Program-made: the position numbers and the translations under genes
Shown here: positions 1 through 9,908 of the stretch, piece after piece
Layout of the letters: each line of letters begins with the position of its first letter
How positions within the stretch are numbered: the stretch's first letter is position 1
The notes under the pieces: generated by a model
Databases searched by the model: none
What the model was told of the DNA's origin: nothing
What the model saw: the letters and a program-made list of their open reading frames with translations, nothing else
Assembly: GCF_000243095.1 (NCBI RefSeq)
Contig: NZ_AHJE01000048.1
Coordinates: forward strand, 1-64,000
Direction: 5' to 3'
From: Cupriavidus basilensis OR16
GTDB lineage: Bacteria; Pseudomonadota; Gammaproteobacteria; Burkholderiales; Burkholderiaceae
Length of the DNA stretch: 64,000 bases

Positions 1-48
1 GGGATGTCGTATGGCTCTTGGGTGCAAAAACCAACACCGCAGCAAACA

Positions 49-94
49 CCCCCTACCCCCCCTACCCCCCTTACCCCCCTCCCCCTTACCCCCC
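49..94 (-). repeat. Six consecutive G-tracts, potential G-quadruplex, across the otsA stop codon
   Basis: The plus strand holds six C-tracts of 5, 7, 6, 6, 5 and 6 bases separated by one to three bases (TA, TA, TTA, T, TTA). On the otsA-coding (minus) strand these are G-tracts with very short loops, which fits the pattern for stacked G-quadruplexes in DNA or RNA. The otsA stop codon TAA at 86-88 is itself one of the loops. No separate terminator hairpin was seen here. Confidence 0.7.
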
Positions 95-1452
95 ATCCGT
101 CTCAGCCAACGTCCTCAAATACTCCCGCCTCCACCAATGCACATCCTGCGCCCGAATCCTCTCCAGCAACTTCTGGTGCCGAGACTGCCGCTCAGCCAGC
201 GGCATATGCAAGGCCTGCTGAATCGCCTGCGCAGTGGCATTGATATCGTAGGGATTCACCAACAGCGCCTCGCGCAACTGCTCGGCGGCGCCAGCAAACC
301 GCGATAGCACCAGCACCCCCGGGTCATCCGGATCCTGCGCGGCAACAAACTCCTTCGCTACCAGGTTCATCCCATCGCGCAACGGCGTCACCAGCGCCAC
401 ACGGCAGGCACGGCAAAGGCCCGGCAGGCGGCGCCGCGCGGTGGTGCGATGGATGTAGCGCACCGGCATCCAGTCAAGCTCGCCATACTCCCCGTTGATC
501 GCCCCGGACAACCCTTCGAGCTCGCGCCGCAGATCCGCATAGGCGTCCACCGTTTCGCGCGATGGCGCGGCGATCTGGATCAGCGTGGCGCTGCGGCGGT
601 TCTCGGGATACTGCGCCATCAGCGTGCGGACCGCCTTGAACGCGTAGACTCGATGCCAAGCAGGAGACGGCGGCTCGAGTACTGGCCGCGCATCATCTCG
701 TACGTCTCGCGCGATTCCTCGCACTGGCCCAGCGCGGCAAACTCGTCGACGTCGATGCCGATCGGAAATGCCTGCGCGCGCACGGTGCGGTGAAAGGCGC
801 GGAAGCGATACTCGCCCATGGGTTCGGCCTGCGCTTCGCTCTGCACGTAGCGGGAGAAATGCTCGAGGTCGAGCTGGCTCTGGAAGCCGACCAGGTCATA
901 GGCGAACAGCGCCCGCATCAGCCATTCGTGCTGCGGGATGGCGGCCAGGATCAGCGGTGGAGGCAGCGGGATATGCAGGAAGAATCCCATGCGCTGGCCG
1001 CAGCCCATGGCGCGCAGTTCCGAGGCCAGCGGGATCAGGTGGTAGTCGTGGATCCAGAGCACATCGTCCGGGCGCAGCAGCGGCGCGAGCTTGCGCGCAA
1101 AGAGCTGGTTGACGCGGCGATAGATGTTGAGATAGCCGGAGTCGAAATCCGCCAGGTCGATGCGATAGTGGAACACCGGCCAGAGCACGCCATTGCTGTA
1201 GCCCTGGTAGTAGGCGTCGTGGTCCTCGCGGCACAGATCGACCGTGGCCAGCGTGACATTGCCGGCTTGCTGGATATGCAGCTCGCCCTCGCCCGGCGTG
1301 CCGCCCTGCGCGGCTTCCACGATCTTGCCGCTCCAGCCGAACCACATGCCGCCGGTCGCCTTGAGCGCTTCGCCCAGTGCCACGGCGAGACCGCCCGCGG
1401 CAACGTTGCGCGGATCGGCGACGCGGTTGGATACCGCTACTAGTCTGCCCAT
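86..1452 (-). pseudogene. otsA: Trehalose-6-phosphate synthase, frame broken by an internal deletion
   Basis: OtsA (glycosyltransferase family 20) joins UDP-glucose and glucose-6-phosphate to trehalose-6-phosphate in the cytoplasm. The ATG at 1452 follows an AGGA ribosome site and opens with MGRLVAVSNRV; LWIHDYHL follows in the first half. After RRLLLGI the frame is lost near 651-658, and the second half resumes in another frame with HRVYAFKAVRTL and [14 protein letters not shown], ending at 86. In the family the two parts are joined by a conserved stretch like DRLDYSKGLP, whose Arg and Lys bind the donor phosphates. That stretch is absent, consistent with a deletion of about 34 bases between two copies of GCATCGA. 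It lies last in the otsB-GH15-otsA operon. As written, the product would be inactive. An assembly error is possible. Confidence 0.85.
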
Positions 1453-1486
1453 ACATTCCTTTGCGAAAGGCCTGCCCCGCGCGCCC

Positions 1487-3324
1487 TCAAATCACGGAAT
1501 CCCACGGTGCGGACAGGCGCACGGCGCCATTGATCAGGCCCACCATCGAGTAGGTCTGCGGAAAATTGCCCCACATCTCGCCGGTCACGGGGTGCGTGTC
1601 CTCGGACAGCAAGCCGAGCGGGTTGCGCGCCGCCAGCATGGCCTCGAAAATTTCGCGCGCTTGCTCGGTGCGCCCGACGCGGGCCAGTGCGTCGATGCGC
1701 CAGAAGGTGCAGATATTGAATGCCGTCTCGGGCTTGCCGAAATCGTCGGGCGCCTCGTAGCGGCGCATGTACGGCCCGTCGCACAGCGAGGCTTCCATGG
1801 CCTTGAGCGTGGACATGAAGCGCTCGTCGCGCGGCGCGATAAAGCCGACTTCGGCCATCAGCAGCACGCTGGCATCGAGCTCGCGCCCGCGAAGCTTTCG
1901 GCGAACGCCTGGCGCTCCTCGCTCCAGGACTCGCGCACGATGCGCTCCTTCATGCCGTCGGCATGCTGGCGCCAGTAATCCGCCCGGTCCGGCAACTGCA
2001 ACGCGTCGCCGATCTTGGCGAGGCGGTCGCATGCCGCCCAGCTCATCAGTGCCGACGAGGTGTGCACCCGCGCTCGCGTGCGCAACTCCCACATGCCGGC
2101 ATCGGGCGTGCCGAACACGCGCACTGCCTGTTCGCCAACGGTTTCCAGCACGTGGTATTCCGCCGCCCCGCCTCGGTGCAGCAGGCGATGGTCATGGAAG
2201 GCTTGGGCCGCGCCCAGCACCACGTTGCCGTAGACATCATGCTGGAAGTGCTCCTGCGCCTGGTTGCCCACGCGCACCGGGCCCATGCCGCGGTAGCCGG
2301 ACAGGTGATCGAGCACGCTCTCAGGCAACTCGAGCTCAAGCCCGATGCCGTACAAAGGCTGGATATGGCCATGCTTGGATTGCATCACCACGTTGGACAG
2401 CCAGCGCAGGTAGTCCTCCATGGTGCCAACCTCGGACAAGCTGTTGAGCGCGCGGATCACGAAGAACGCGTCGCGCAGCCAGCAAAAGCGGTAATCCCAG
2501 TTGCGCCCGCTGCCGGGCGCCTCGGGAATGCTGGTGGTCATGGCCGCGACGATGGCGCCCGTCTCTTCATACAGCGACAGCTTGAGCGTGATGGCGGCGC
2601 GGATCACCGCGTCCTGCCACTCGCGCGGCACCGCGAGGCGGCGGCTCCACATTTTCCAGTAAGCCGTGGTTTCCTGTTCGAAGCCGCGTGCGATTTCCTC
2701 CACGCCGCCCTGCAGGGTTTCGTCAGGCCCGAGGATGAAATTGAGATCGCGCGTGAGCAGGAAAGGCGTCTGTGACAGCACATAGGTCAGCGGCGCGTCG
2801 GTGGTCATGCGCAGCGTGGTGCCGTCGCCGATATAGCGCACGTGGCTGCTGCCGCGCGTGATCTCGGGCTTGATGCGCCCCCAGTCAAAACGCGGCGCCA
2901 CCGTCACGCGCACGCGCGGCGCGCCTTGTATCGGGCGAATCCGGCGGATCAGGGTGGTGGGCCGGAAGTAACGCCCGAGCCGGAAGAACCGCGGCGCGAA
3001 ATCGGTGATCTCAAGGCAGTTGCCGTGCTGGTCGGTCAGCCGGGTGCGCAGCACGGCCGTATTGGGCTCGTACCATTGATGCGCTTCCTGGAAGTCCTCG
3101 ATCTCGATGGCAAAGTGGCCGGCGTTCTCGCCCGGATCGAGCAAGGCATTGAAGACCGGGTCGCCGTCAAAGCGCGGCAGGCAGCACCACACGATGCGCC
3201 CGCGCCCGTCGACCAGCGCCGAGATCGCGCAGTTGCCGATCATGCCCAGCGATAGCGAAGGGTCGGCGTGGCGGCCGGCACCTCCGGCGCGCGCCGGAAT
3301 ATCCTCGTTGGATGGGTTGCTCAC
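1487..3324 (-). pseudogene. Glycoside hydrolase family 15 (glucoamylase/trehalase-like), single-base frameshift
   Basis: This GH15 (alpha/alpha)6-barrel enzyme lies between otsB and otsA, an arrangement common in proteobacteria, where such proteins are thought to act on glucans or trehalose. The GTG start at 3324 follows a GAGGGGG ribosome site that begins at the otsB stop codon, so the two are probably translationally coupled. The first 480 codons are clean and include the barrel segment GRNWDYRFCWLRDAFF, which matches the family's catalytic-domain signature. Near 1888 one base is missing (a GGCGGG is read as GCGGG). The frame then shifts from ERQAFAESF, and the remainder ELDASVLLMAEVGFIAP to the end at 1487 continues in another frame. 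Restoring one base gives a protein of about 612 residues. Its substrate cannot be told from sequence alone. Confidence 0.85.
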
Positions 3325-3335
3325 GCGAATCCCCC

Positions 3336-3907
3336 TCAGAACGTCGTTGTGGATGCAGCTCCGGATGCCTGCGTGCCCTGCGCGGCGGCCATGATTTCAA
3401 GCGCCCTGGCGGAGCGATGCAGCCAGCAGCGCAGCGCGGCCGGGCCGGTCACGCTGACGCCGGGCACGCCGCTGGCGAGCTCGGCCGCGAAGTTGCGCAC
3501 CATGCCTTCGAGGTGGGGAACGGCGCGGTAGTGCACCGCCACCGCGACTGACTTGCGCTCAAGCTGCAAGCCGGGATGCGCACCGACCAGGACTTCCAGC
3601 GCGGGAGCAGCAGCGGCACGCCGGGGTCGGGCTGGCGCAGCCGATGGCCGCCCGCGTCACGCAGCTCCGCGCCATGCACGCCAGCGCAAGGCAATTGCAG
3701 CGGCTGCAGGAAATGATCCAGCTCGGCGATCGGCCGGCCGGACACCAGGGCTAGCGCGCCGCCCAGGTGCCGATGCAGGGCGCGCAGCGTCCCCACCAGT
3801 TCCGGTTCGACCTGCACGAGGTCAGGACGCGGCGCAAGGTCGGCCAGCGTACCGTCGAAATCCAGGAACAGTGCGGTGTTCGGTTCGATTAGAGGTAGGG
3901 AAGGCAT
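3336..3907 (-). pseudogene. otsB: Trehalose-6-phosphate phosphatase, frameshifted and internally deleted
   Basis: OtsB is a HAD-superfamily phosphatase that converts trehalose-6-phosphate to trehalose. The start at 3907 reads MPSLPLIEPN, and HAD motif I (LFLDFDGTLADL, with the nucleophile Asp) and motif II (LVSGR) are present. Near 3600 a base is missing (CCGGCG is read as CCGCG), so the continuation LQLERKSVAVAVHYR lies in another frame. That frame soon reaches the C-terminal segment, without the K-G and VGDDxTDE parts of motifs III and IV. The total of about 190 codons compares with about 250 in the family, so roughly 60 residues including metal-binding Asp residues are also deleted, around 3450. 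First gene of the trehalose operon; non-functional as written. Confidence 0.8.
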
Positions 3908-4159
3908 TGCGTTACACCGTATCACGAGTGTTCCGGCAGCGTCCACCGGGCTTCGTCCTACAAGGTGCGCAAACACCCCTGCGGCGCGCCAAGCGCGATA
4001 CCTGCGCCGCTGCGGTGCCCCGGCGAGAGCCATTGCCAAGTGCCCCCAGGTGAACTTGCCGGCTCTTGGCACTGGCTCGCGCCGGGGTGCAGGCATCGCC
4101 GCACCCCGCCATCCATTATCATTACCGGTTTCCGCCAATCCTCGCCACGGCAGTCCACG

Positions 4160-5686
4160 ATGACCCGCAAACCCGATTACCTGAGAAAGATCCTGACCGC
4201 CAAGGTGTACGACGTGGCCCAGGAGACCGATCTCACCTACGCAAACCTGCTCTCCGCGCGCACCGGCAACAAGGTGTGGTTCAAGCGCGAGGACACCCAG
4301 CCGGTGTTCTCGTTCAAGCTGCGCGGCGCGTACAACAAGATGGCCTCGCTGTCGCCGGAGGAGCTCAAGCGCGGCGTGATCGCCGCCTCGGCCGGCAATC
4401 ACGCGCAGGGCGTGGCGTTGTCGGCGGCGCGGCTCAAGTGCAAGGCGCTGATCGCGATGCCGGTCACCACCCCGCAGGTGAAGATCGACGCGGTGCGCGA
4501 GCGCGGCGGCGAGTGGGTGGAAATCGTGCTGCACGGCGACTCCTACAGCGATGCCTACAACCATGCCGCGGTGCTGGAGAAGAAGCACAAGCTGACCTTC
4601 ATCCACCCCTTCGACGACCCCGAAGTCATCGCCGGCCAGGGCACCATCGCCATGGAAATCCTGCGCCAGCACCCGGGCCCGCTGCATGCGGTGTTCGTGG
4701 CGATCGGCGGCGGCGGCCTGATCTCCGGCATCGCGTCGTACATCAAGGCCGTGCGCCCGGAGATCAAGGTGATCGGCGTGCAGACCGTGGACTCCGACGC
4801 GATGAAGCGATCGGTGGACGCAGGCAAGCGCGTGGAACTCAAGGAAGTGGGCCTGTTCTCGGACGGCACCGCCGTGAAACTGGTCGGCAAGGAAACCTTC
4901 CGCATCACGCGCGAACTGGTCGACGAGATCATCCTGGTGGACACCGACGCCATCTGCGCCGGGCTCAAGGACGTGTTCCAGGACACCCGCAGCATCCTGG
5001 AGCCGGCCGGCGCGATGGCCGTGGCCGGCCTCAAGCTCTATGCCGAGCGCGAGAAGCTCAAGGGCCAGCACCTGGTGGCCATCGCGTGCGGCGCCAACAT
5101 GAACTTCGACCGCCTGCGCTTTGTCGCCGAGCGCGCCGAGGTGGGCGAGGCGCGCGAGGCGATCTTCGCGGTCAGCATCCCCGAGGAGCGCGGCAGCTTC
5201 AAGCGCTTTTGCGAGCAGCTCGGCACGCGCAACGTGACCGAGTTCAACTACCGCATCGCCGACAACAGCATGGCGCACATCTTCGTCGGCGTGCAGATCG
5301 CGAGCCGCGCGGACAACGAGAAGATCGCCGCCGGTTTCCGCCGCCATGGCTTCGATACGCTGGACCTGTCCAATGATGAGCTGGCCAAGCAGCATATCCG
5401 CTACATGGTGGGTGGCCATTCGGCGCTGGCGCATGACGAGCTGCTGTACCGCTTCGAGTTTCCCGAGCGCCCTGGCGCGCTGATGCGCTTCCTGTCGAGC
5501 ATGAGCCCGAACTGGAACATCAGCCTGTTCCACTACCGCAACCAGGGCGGCGACACCTCCAACATCCTGGTCGGCATCCAGGTGCCCAAGAACGAGAAAC
5601 GGGCCTTCCGCGCCTTCCTCGCCACGCTGGGCTATACACACTGGGAAGAGACCGAAAACCCCGTGTACAAGCTGTTCCTGTCCTGA
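4160..5686 (+). CDS. ilvA: Threonine ammonia-lyase, biosynthetic (IlvA)
   Basis: PLP-dependent enzyme that deaminates threonine to 2-oxobutanoate, the first committed step of isoleucine synthesis. The product is 508 residues, the usual length of the long, regulated form. The PLP lysine is Lys53 in FSFKLRGAYNK, and the glycine-rich phosphate loop appears as AIGGGGLISG. The last 180 residues form two ACT-like regulatory repeats (EERGSFKRFCEQLG and FPERPGALMRFL), typical of isoleucine feedback inhibition. The start at 4160 was chosen by homology; upstream in-frame codons are not conserved in character and no strong ribosome site is visible. queF follows after 15 bases, so the two probably share a transcript. 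Confidence 0.96.
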   Translation: MTRKPDYLRKILTAKVYDVAQETDLTYANLLSARTGNKVWFKREDTQPVFSFKLRGAYNKMASLSPEELKRGVIAASAGNHAQGVALSAARLKCKALIAMPVTTPQVKIDAVRERGGEWVEIVLHGDSYSDAYNHAAVLEKKHKLTFIHPFDDPEVIAGQGTIAMEILRQHPGPLHAVFVAIGGGGLISGIASYIKAVRPEIKVIGVQTVDSDAMKRSVDAGKRVELKEVGLFSDGTAVKLVGKETFRITRELVDEIILVDTDAICAGLKDVFQDTRSILEPAGAMAVAGLKLYAEREKLKGQHLVAIACGANMNFDRLRFVAERAEVGEAREAIFAVSIPEERGSFKRFCEQLGTRNVTEFNYRIADNSMAHIFVGVQIASRADNEKIAAGFRRHGFDTLDLSNDELAKQHIRYMVGGHSALAHDELLYRFEFPERPGALMRFLSSMSPNWNISLFHYRNQGGDTSNILVGIQVPKNEKRAFRAFLATLGYTHWEETENPVYKLFLS

Positions 5687-5701
5687 TCACCCGAGGCAAC
5701 C

Positions 5702-6535
5702 ATGAGCCTTCCCGAACATTCGCCGCTAGGCAAACCCTCGGCCTACAAGACCGAGTACGATCCGACGTTGCTGTTTCCGATCCCGCGCCAGCCCAAGCGC
5801 ACGGAGATCGGCCTGGCGGAAGGCCGCGCGCTGCCGTTTTTTGGCGTGGACATCTGGAACGCGTACGAGCTGTCGTGGCTGAACATGAAGGGCAAGCCGC
5901 AGGTGGCGCTGGCCAGCTTCATCATTCCGGCCGACACGCCCAACATCGTCGAGTCCAAGTCGTTCAAGCTCTACCTGAATGCGTTCAACCAGAGCAAGAT
6001 CGCCTCGCCAGAAGCGTTGCAGCAGTTGCTGCACCACGACCTGTCCGAGGCCACCGGCGGCACGGTGCAGGTGCGCCTGGTGACCGAGGCCGATCTCGGC
6101 ACGCAGAAGATGGCCGAGCTGGACGGCGTGCAGCTGGACCGGCTCGACATCGAGACCGACATCTACGAGCCGGCGCCGCACTTGCTGCATGCCGCCCAGG
6201 ACGAATCGCCGGTGGAAGAAACGCTGGTCTCGCACCTGCTCAAGTCCAACTGCCTGGTGACCGGCCAGCCGGACTGGGGCAGTGTGCAGATCCGCTACGT
6301 GGGCGCGCCGATCAACCAGGAAGGGCTGCTCAAGTACCTGATCTCGTTCCGCAACCACAACGAATTCCATGAGCAATGCGTGGAGCGGATCTTCACCGAC
6401 GTGATGCGCCAGTGCAAGCCGGTGAAGCTGGCGGTCTATGCCCGCTACACGCGGCGCGGCGGGCTGGATATCAATCCGTTCCGCACCAACTTCAACACCC
6501 CGTGGCCGGATAACCGGCGCAACGCACGGCAGTGA
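5702..6535 (+). CDS. queF: NADPH-dependent 7-cyano-7-deazaguanine reductase QueF
   Basis: Reduces preQ0 to preQ1 in queuosine biosynthesis, in the cytoplasm. At 277 residues this is the long, two-fold (YqfQ/E. coli-like) form. The QueF motif [10 protein letters not shown] is at about 84-93, the catalytic Cys is Cys184 in [12 protein letters not shown], and the C-terminal block [16 protein letters not shown] is present. It starts 15 bases after ilvA and ends 24 bases before a strong terminator. All expected residues are in place. Confidence 0.96.
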   Translation: MSLPEHSPLGKPSAYKTEYDPTLLFPIPRQPKRTEIGLAEGRALPFFGVDIWNAYELSWLNMKGKPQVALASFIIPADTPNIVESKSFKLYLNAFNQSKIASPEALQQLLHHDLSEATGGTVQVRLVTEADLGTQKMAELDGVQLDRLDIETDIYEPAPHLLHAAQDESPVEETLVSHLLKSNCLVTGQPDWGSVQIRYVGAPINQEGLLKYLISFRNHNEFHEQCVERIFTDVMRQCKPVKLAVYARYTRRGGLDINPFRTNFNTPWPDNRRNARQ

Positions 6536-6559
6536 GCCACGCGAACGCGTGATGCCAAT

Positions 6560-6589
6560 AAAAACCCCGGCGCGCATGCCGGGGTTTTT
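6560..6589. terminator. Bidirectional intrinsic terminator after queF
   Basis: Perfect 12-base inverted repeat: AAAAACCCCGGC, six-base loop, GCCGGGGTTTTT. It has a T-tract on both strands, so it can end the ilvA-queF transcript from the left and the porin transcript (minus strand, ending at 6614) from the right. Confidence 0.93.
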
Positions 6590-6613
6590 ACTTGCGCCGT
6601 GATCCCGGCCTGC

Positions 6614-7998
6614 TCAAAATTCCGCGTGGAAGCGTACGCCGTAGAACTTCGCCGGGCCGCGATCGCGGTTGTAGCCTGGATTGCGGATGTACTGGAAGTC
6701 CGGGCTGATGCTCAGGTACTTGACCGGCTGGAAGCTGTAGAACACTTCCACGATCTGCTCGGGCCCATACCTGAGCGCGCCGTCGCCGAGGAAGGCGCCC
6801 TGCCCGCCCGCGGCCAGGTAGGCCTGGTGGCGCGAACCAAGCATATTCACCGACATCGCCAGGCCCACCACGTCGCGCGGCCGGCCCCAGGCATTGCCGT
6901 TGAGCACGCCGCCGGCGTATTGGCGCGCGCGAACACGCCGAGCGATTCGTTGACCCGCTGCATCAGCGACAAGCCGGCGCCAATCTTGGCGTGCTCCTCG
7001 CGCACATTGGCCACGTCCGGCGTGGCGCCGGTGGCGGCGCCGAGCTGCAGCGCATCGCTGAACGCGCCCATGCGCGCCTTGTTGCGCCAGAGCAGCAGGC
7101 GCGCCACGCCGGGCTGGCCGGCCAGGTTGTAGCGCTTCTCGAACTCGAGGATGTCGCCATAGTGCTCGAACATCCGCGTATCGAGCTCCAGCCCGTTGGA
7201 TTCCACCGGCTGCAGGAAGTGGCCAAGGCGCACCGACCACATATCGCCGATGTACTCGAGCGCCGCGCCCCAGTTGTAGCCGCGCGCATCGGCCGGGTAG
7301 TCGAAGGAGCCGTGTGCCATGAACGACCAGTTCATGAACTGGGTACGCGGGTCGGAGCCGAACTCGTTCTGGTCGAACACATCCAGCACGCCGAAATTGC
7401 CGGCGGTCAGCACCACGCGGCGCTTGTCCACGCTGCCGGCCAGCTGGTTGAAATCCGCGTCCACCTGTTCGCTGCCGCCGCCCAGCCCCCAGGTCTGGCG
7501 GACAAACGCGCGCGCCCGGTAGAACACCGGATTGGTGCTCGAGACCTTGGCCAGTTCACCGTTGCTCGGCCCGCCCAGGCCGTGCAGTTCGGAGAACGGC
7601 ACGCCCTGGGTCACCTCCGGGTTGAAGTGAAACTCCGCGCCGCGCCACAGGCGCACCCCAAGATCGAGCGTGGTGCTGAACGAGTAGCTCTTGGCGCGGT
7701 CCGCCGTCAGGCTGTTGGCGCCTGAGTAGGCCGCGCCGAAGGACGGCTTGCGCTGCCAGATATAGGTGGTCTGGCCGTGAAAGGCGTAGTCCTCGGGGGC
7801 ATCGGCCTGCGCTGGCGCGCCGCTGCCGGCCCCGGCCTGTTCCTGCGCCAGCGCGGGCATGGCCGCCAAACCGGCAAGGCCGGCCAGCGACATAGCCACA
7901 CCCGCCAGGCGAGAGGCAAAAGACGGGCGTGGCCGCGCTGGGGCGGCGGGGAAGCGACAAAGCAGCATGAAGAATCCGGGGAACAGCAGCAGGCGCAC
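6614..7998 (-). pseudogene. OprB-type carbohydrate-selective porin, internally deleted
   Basis: Outer-membrane beta-barrel porin of the OprB family, which takes up sugars in Gram-negative bacteria. The N-terminus (7998 or the ATG at 7968) carries a signal peptide ending near MPALAQEQ. The barrel segments are rich in aromatic and glycine residues, and GQTTYIWQRKPSF matches the family. Near 6920-6935 the frame breaks after ESLGVFARA and resumes as NGNAWGRPRDVVGLAMSVN, ending at 6614 with FYGVRFHAEF and a terminal Phe, as expected for BAM-dependent insertion. Relatives carry about 20 more residues (an AFTEVD-like strand) at this point, so a deletion of roughly 60 bases that is not a multiple of three is likely. 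Alone on its transcript, convergent with queF. Confidence 0.75.
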
Positions 7999-8126
7999 TA
8001 AGGGTCAAGTCCGGCTGCTAGGCGGACGAAGCATAGCCAAGGGTTTATGACATGTCTACCTTGCATTGCTGCGGCGCAACATTACACGCGGGCTAGCGAC
8101 CGTCACTTTACGTTGTAACCAGCCTT

Positions 8127-8140
8127 GAATTAATTAATTC
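8127..8140. promoter_or_regulatory. Perfect 14-bp palindrome upstream of tetR, candidate operator
   Basis: GAATTAATTAATTC is a perfect palindrome lying 37 bases before the TetR start, in an AT-rich patch (about 8125-8157) inside a very GC-rich region. A second AATTAATATT stretch follows at once. A TetR-family repressor commonly binds such a site in front of its own gene; the link is inferred from position only. Confidence 0.45.
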
Positions 8141-8176
8141 ACAAATTAATATTATCTGGAGAACGAGGAGTCCTCC

Positions 8177-8881
8177 ATGCCGCCAGCCGCTGACCATCCG
8201 CCCCCCGGCCGCCGTCCGGGCCGGCCTGCCGCCGGGGATGGGGGTAGTGCGGGCCAGCGCGAGCAATTGCTGGACGCCGCCACCGAGCTGTTCGCCCAGC
8301 GCGGCGTTGCCGCCACGCCGATCAAGACCATCGCCACCCACGCTGGCGTCACGCCGGCGCTCGTGCACTACTACTTCCGCGATCGCGACCAATTGCTTGA
8401 CGCGGTGGTCGACGAGCGCCTGCAGCCGTTGGTGGAACAGGTGTTCGCGCCGGCCTCGGCCGACGGCGCGGACCCGGCCGCCATGCTGGTTGGCGTGGCC
8501 GGGCGACTGATTCGCACCGCCGCCGCCACGCCCTGGTTCCCCGGTCTATGGATCCGCGAGATCGTCGGCGCCGACGGCCAGCTGCACCAGCGTGTGCTGC
8601 ACCGGATCGCGCTGCAACGGGCCGGACTGGTGATCGCCCCGCTGGCAGCCGCGCGCGCGCGCGGCGAGATCAACCCCGGGCTGGAACCCGCGCTGCTGAT
8701 GGTGTCGCTGATTGGCCTGACGCTGCTGCCGCTGGCCACCGCCCATATCTGGCGCCGGCTGCCCGGCGCCGGCGCGATCGACAGCGAGGCGCTGGTGCGC
8801 CACGTGAGCGCGCTGCTGGCGCACGGCCTGGGCGTACCGCCGGAATTGCAGCCGGTGCCCGCCGCGCCGCCGTCTGCCTGA
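8177..8881 (+). CDS. TetR-family transcriptional regulator
   Basis: DNA-binding repressor of 234 residues. After a Pro/Gly-rich leader of about 27 residues comes the TetR helix-turn-helix: REQLLDAATELFAQRGV then TPIKTIATHAGVTPALVHYYF. The rest is an all-helical ligand domain typical of efflux regulators (CECR/YbiH-like). A GAGGAG ribosome site precedes the ATG. It heads the efflux operon and lies 27 bases before the adaptor gene, so it probably controls the pump and itself. The ligand is unknown. Confidence 0.9.
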   Translation: MPPAADHPPPGRRPGRPAAGDGGSAGQREQLLDAATELFAQRGVAATPIKTIATHAGVTPALVHYYFRDRDQLLDAVVDERLQPLVEQVFAPASADGADPAAMLVGVAGRLIRTAAATPWFPGLWIREIVGADGQLHQRVLHRIALQRAGLVIAPLAAARARGEINPGLEPALLMVSLIGLTLLPLATAHIWRRLPGAGAIDSEALVRHVSALLAHGLGVPPELQPVPAAPPSA

Positions 8882-8908
8882 ACCCTGCCTGCCCGCCACG
8901 GAGCCCGC

Positions 8909-9908
8909 ATGCCTCGCCACTCTCAGCCTGATTCAATCCGCCCTGTCCTGAACCTGAGTACGGGCTGGCCGTCGGCCGTCCTGATCGGCGCGGCGCTGCT
9001 ATCCGCGTGCGGCGAGCAAGCGCCCCGCTCCTGGCAAGGCTATGTGGAAGGTGAATTTGTCAGCGTGGCCTCGCCTTTTTGCCGGCCGGCTGGACCAGAT
9101 CTCCGTCCAGCGCGGCCAGCAGGTGGCAAGCGGCGCGCCGCTGTTCGCACTGGAGGCCGACGATGAGCGCGCCGCCCGCCAGCAGGCGGCGGAACAGGTG
9201 CGTGCTGCCGAGTCCCAGCTGGCCGACCTGCAGACCGGCAAGCGCGTGCCGGAAGTCGACGTGAGCCGCGCCCAGCTGGCGCAGGCGCAAGCCGCCTCGG
9301 TGCGCAGCGCCGCGCAACACAAGCGCGACGAAGCCCAGTACGCCATCGGCGGGATCGCGCTGGCGCAACTGGAAGAGAGCCGCGCCACCGCCGCCTCCGA
9401 CGCCGCCCGTGTGCGCGAACTGCAGCGCGATATCGACGTGGCCCGGCTGCCGGGACGCACCGCGCAGCGGGCCGCCCAGCAAGCCCAGGTGGCCGCCGCG
9501 CGCGCCGCGCTGGCGCAGGCCGAGTGGAAGCTGTCACGCAAGACCGTGGGCGCGACACAGGCCGGTCTCGTCTACGACACGCCCTTCCGCCTTGGCGACT
9601 GGGTCCCGGCCGGCAGCCCGGTGGTGCGGCTGCTGCCGCCGGGCAACGTCAAGGTGCGTTTCTACGTCCCGGAGAGCGAGCTCGGCACCTTCAAGAACGG
9701 CGAGTCCATGCGCGTGCGCTGCGACGGCTGCGCCGTGCCCATCGCGGCCGCGGTCACCTACATCTCCAGCCAGGCCGAGTACACGCCGCCGGTGATCTAC
9801 AGCAATGAAACGCGCCGCAAGCTGGTGTTCCTGGTGGAAGCCCGGCCTGCGCCGGCCGATGCGCCGAAGCTCCATCCGGGCCAGCCGGTCGAGGTGGCAA
9901 GGCCATGA
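8909..9908 (+). pseudogene. HlyD-type periplasmic adaptor of an ABC efflux pump, frameshifted in a T-run
   Basis: Membrane fusion protein that would bridge the ABC permease and the outer-membrane channel. The start at 8909 gives a lipoprotein signal ending in LLSAC. At codon 57 the run TTTTT (9076-9080) seems to hold one T too many: reading TTTT continues SPFAGRLDQISVQRGQQV without a break. The second frame runs to 9908 with the coiled-coil hairpin (about residues 90-200, rich in Ala, Gln and Arg) and the lipoyl/beta-barrel part (VRFYVPESELG). It overlaps the ATPase gene by four bases. A homopolymer miscall is the simplest explanation; if real, the pump lacks its adaptor. Confidence 0.8.

Noticed and set aside
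3449..5641. 730-codon minus-strand frame opposite ilvA
   Set aside because: Only the last part (otsB) is real; the rest is the antisense of ilvA and has no family features.
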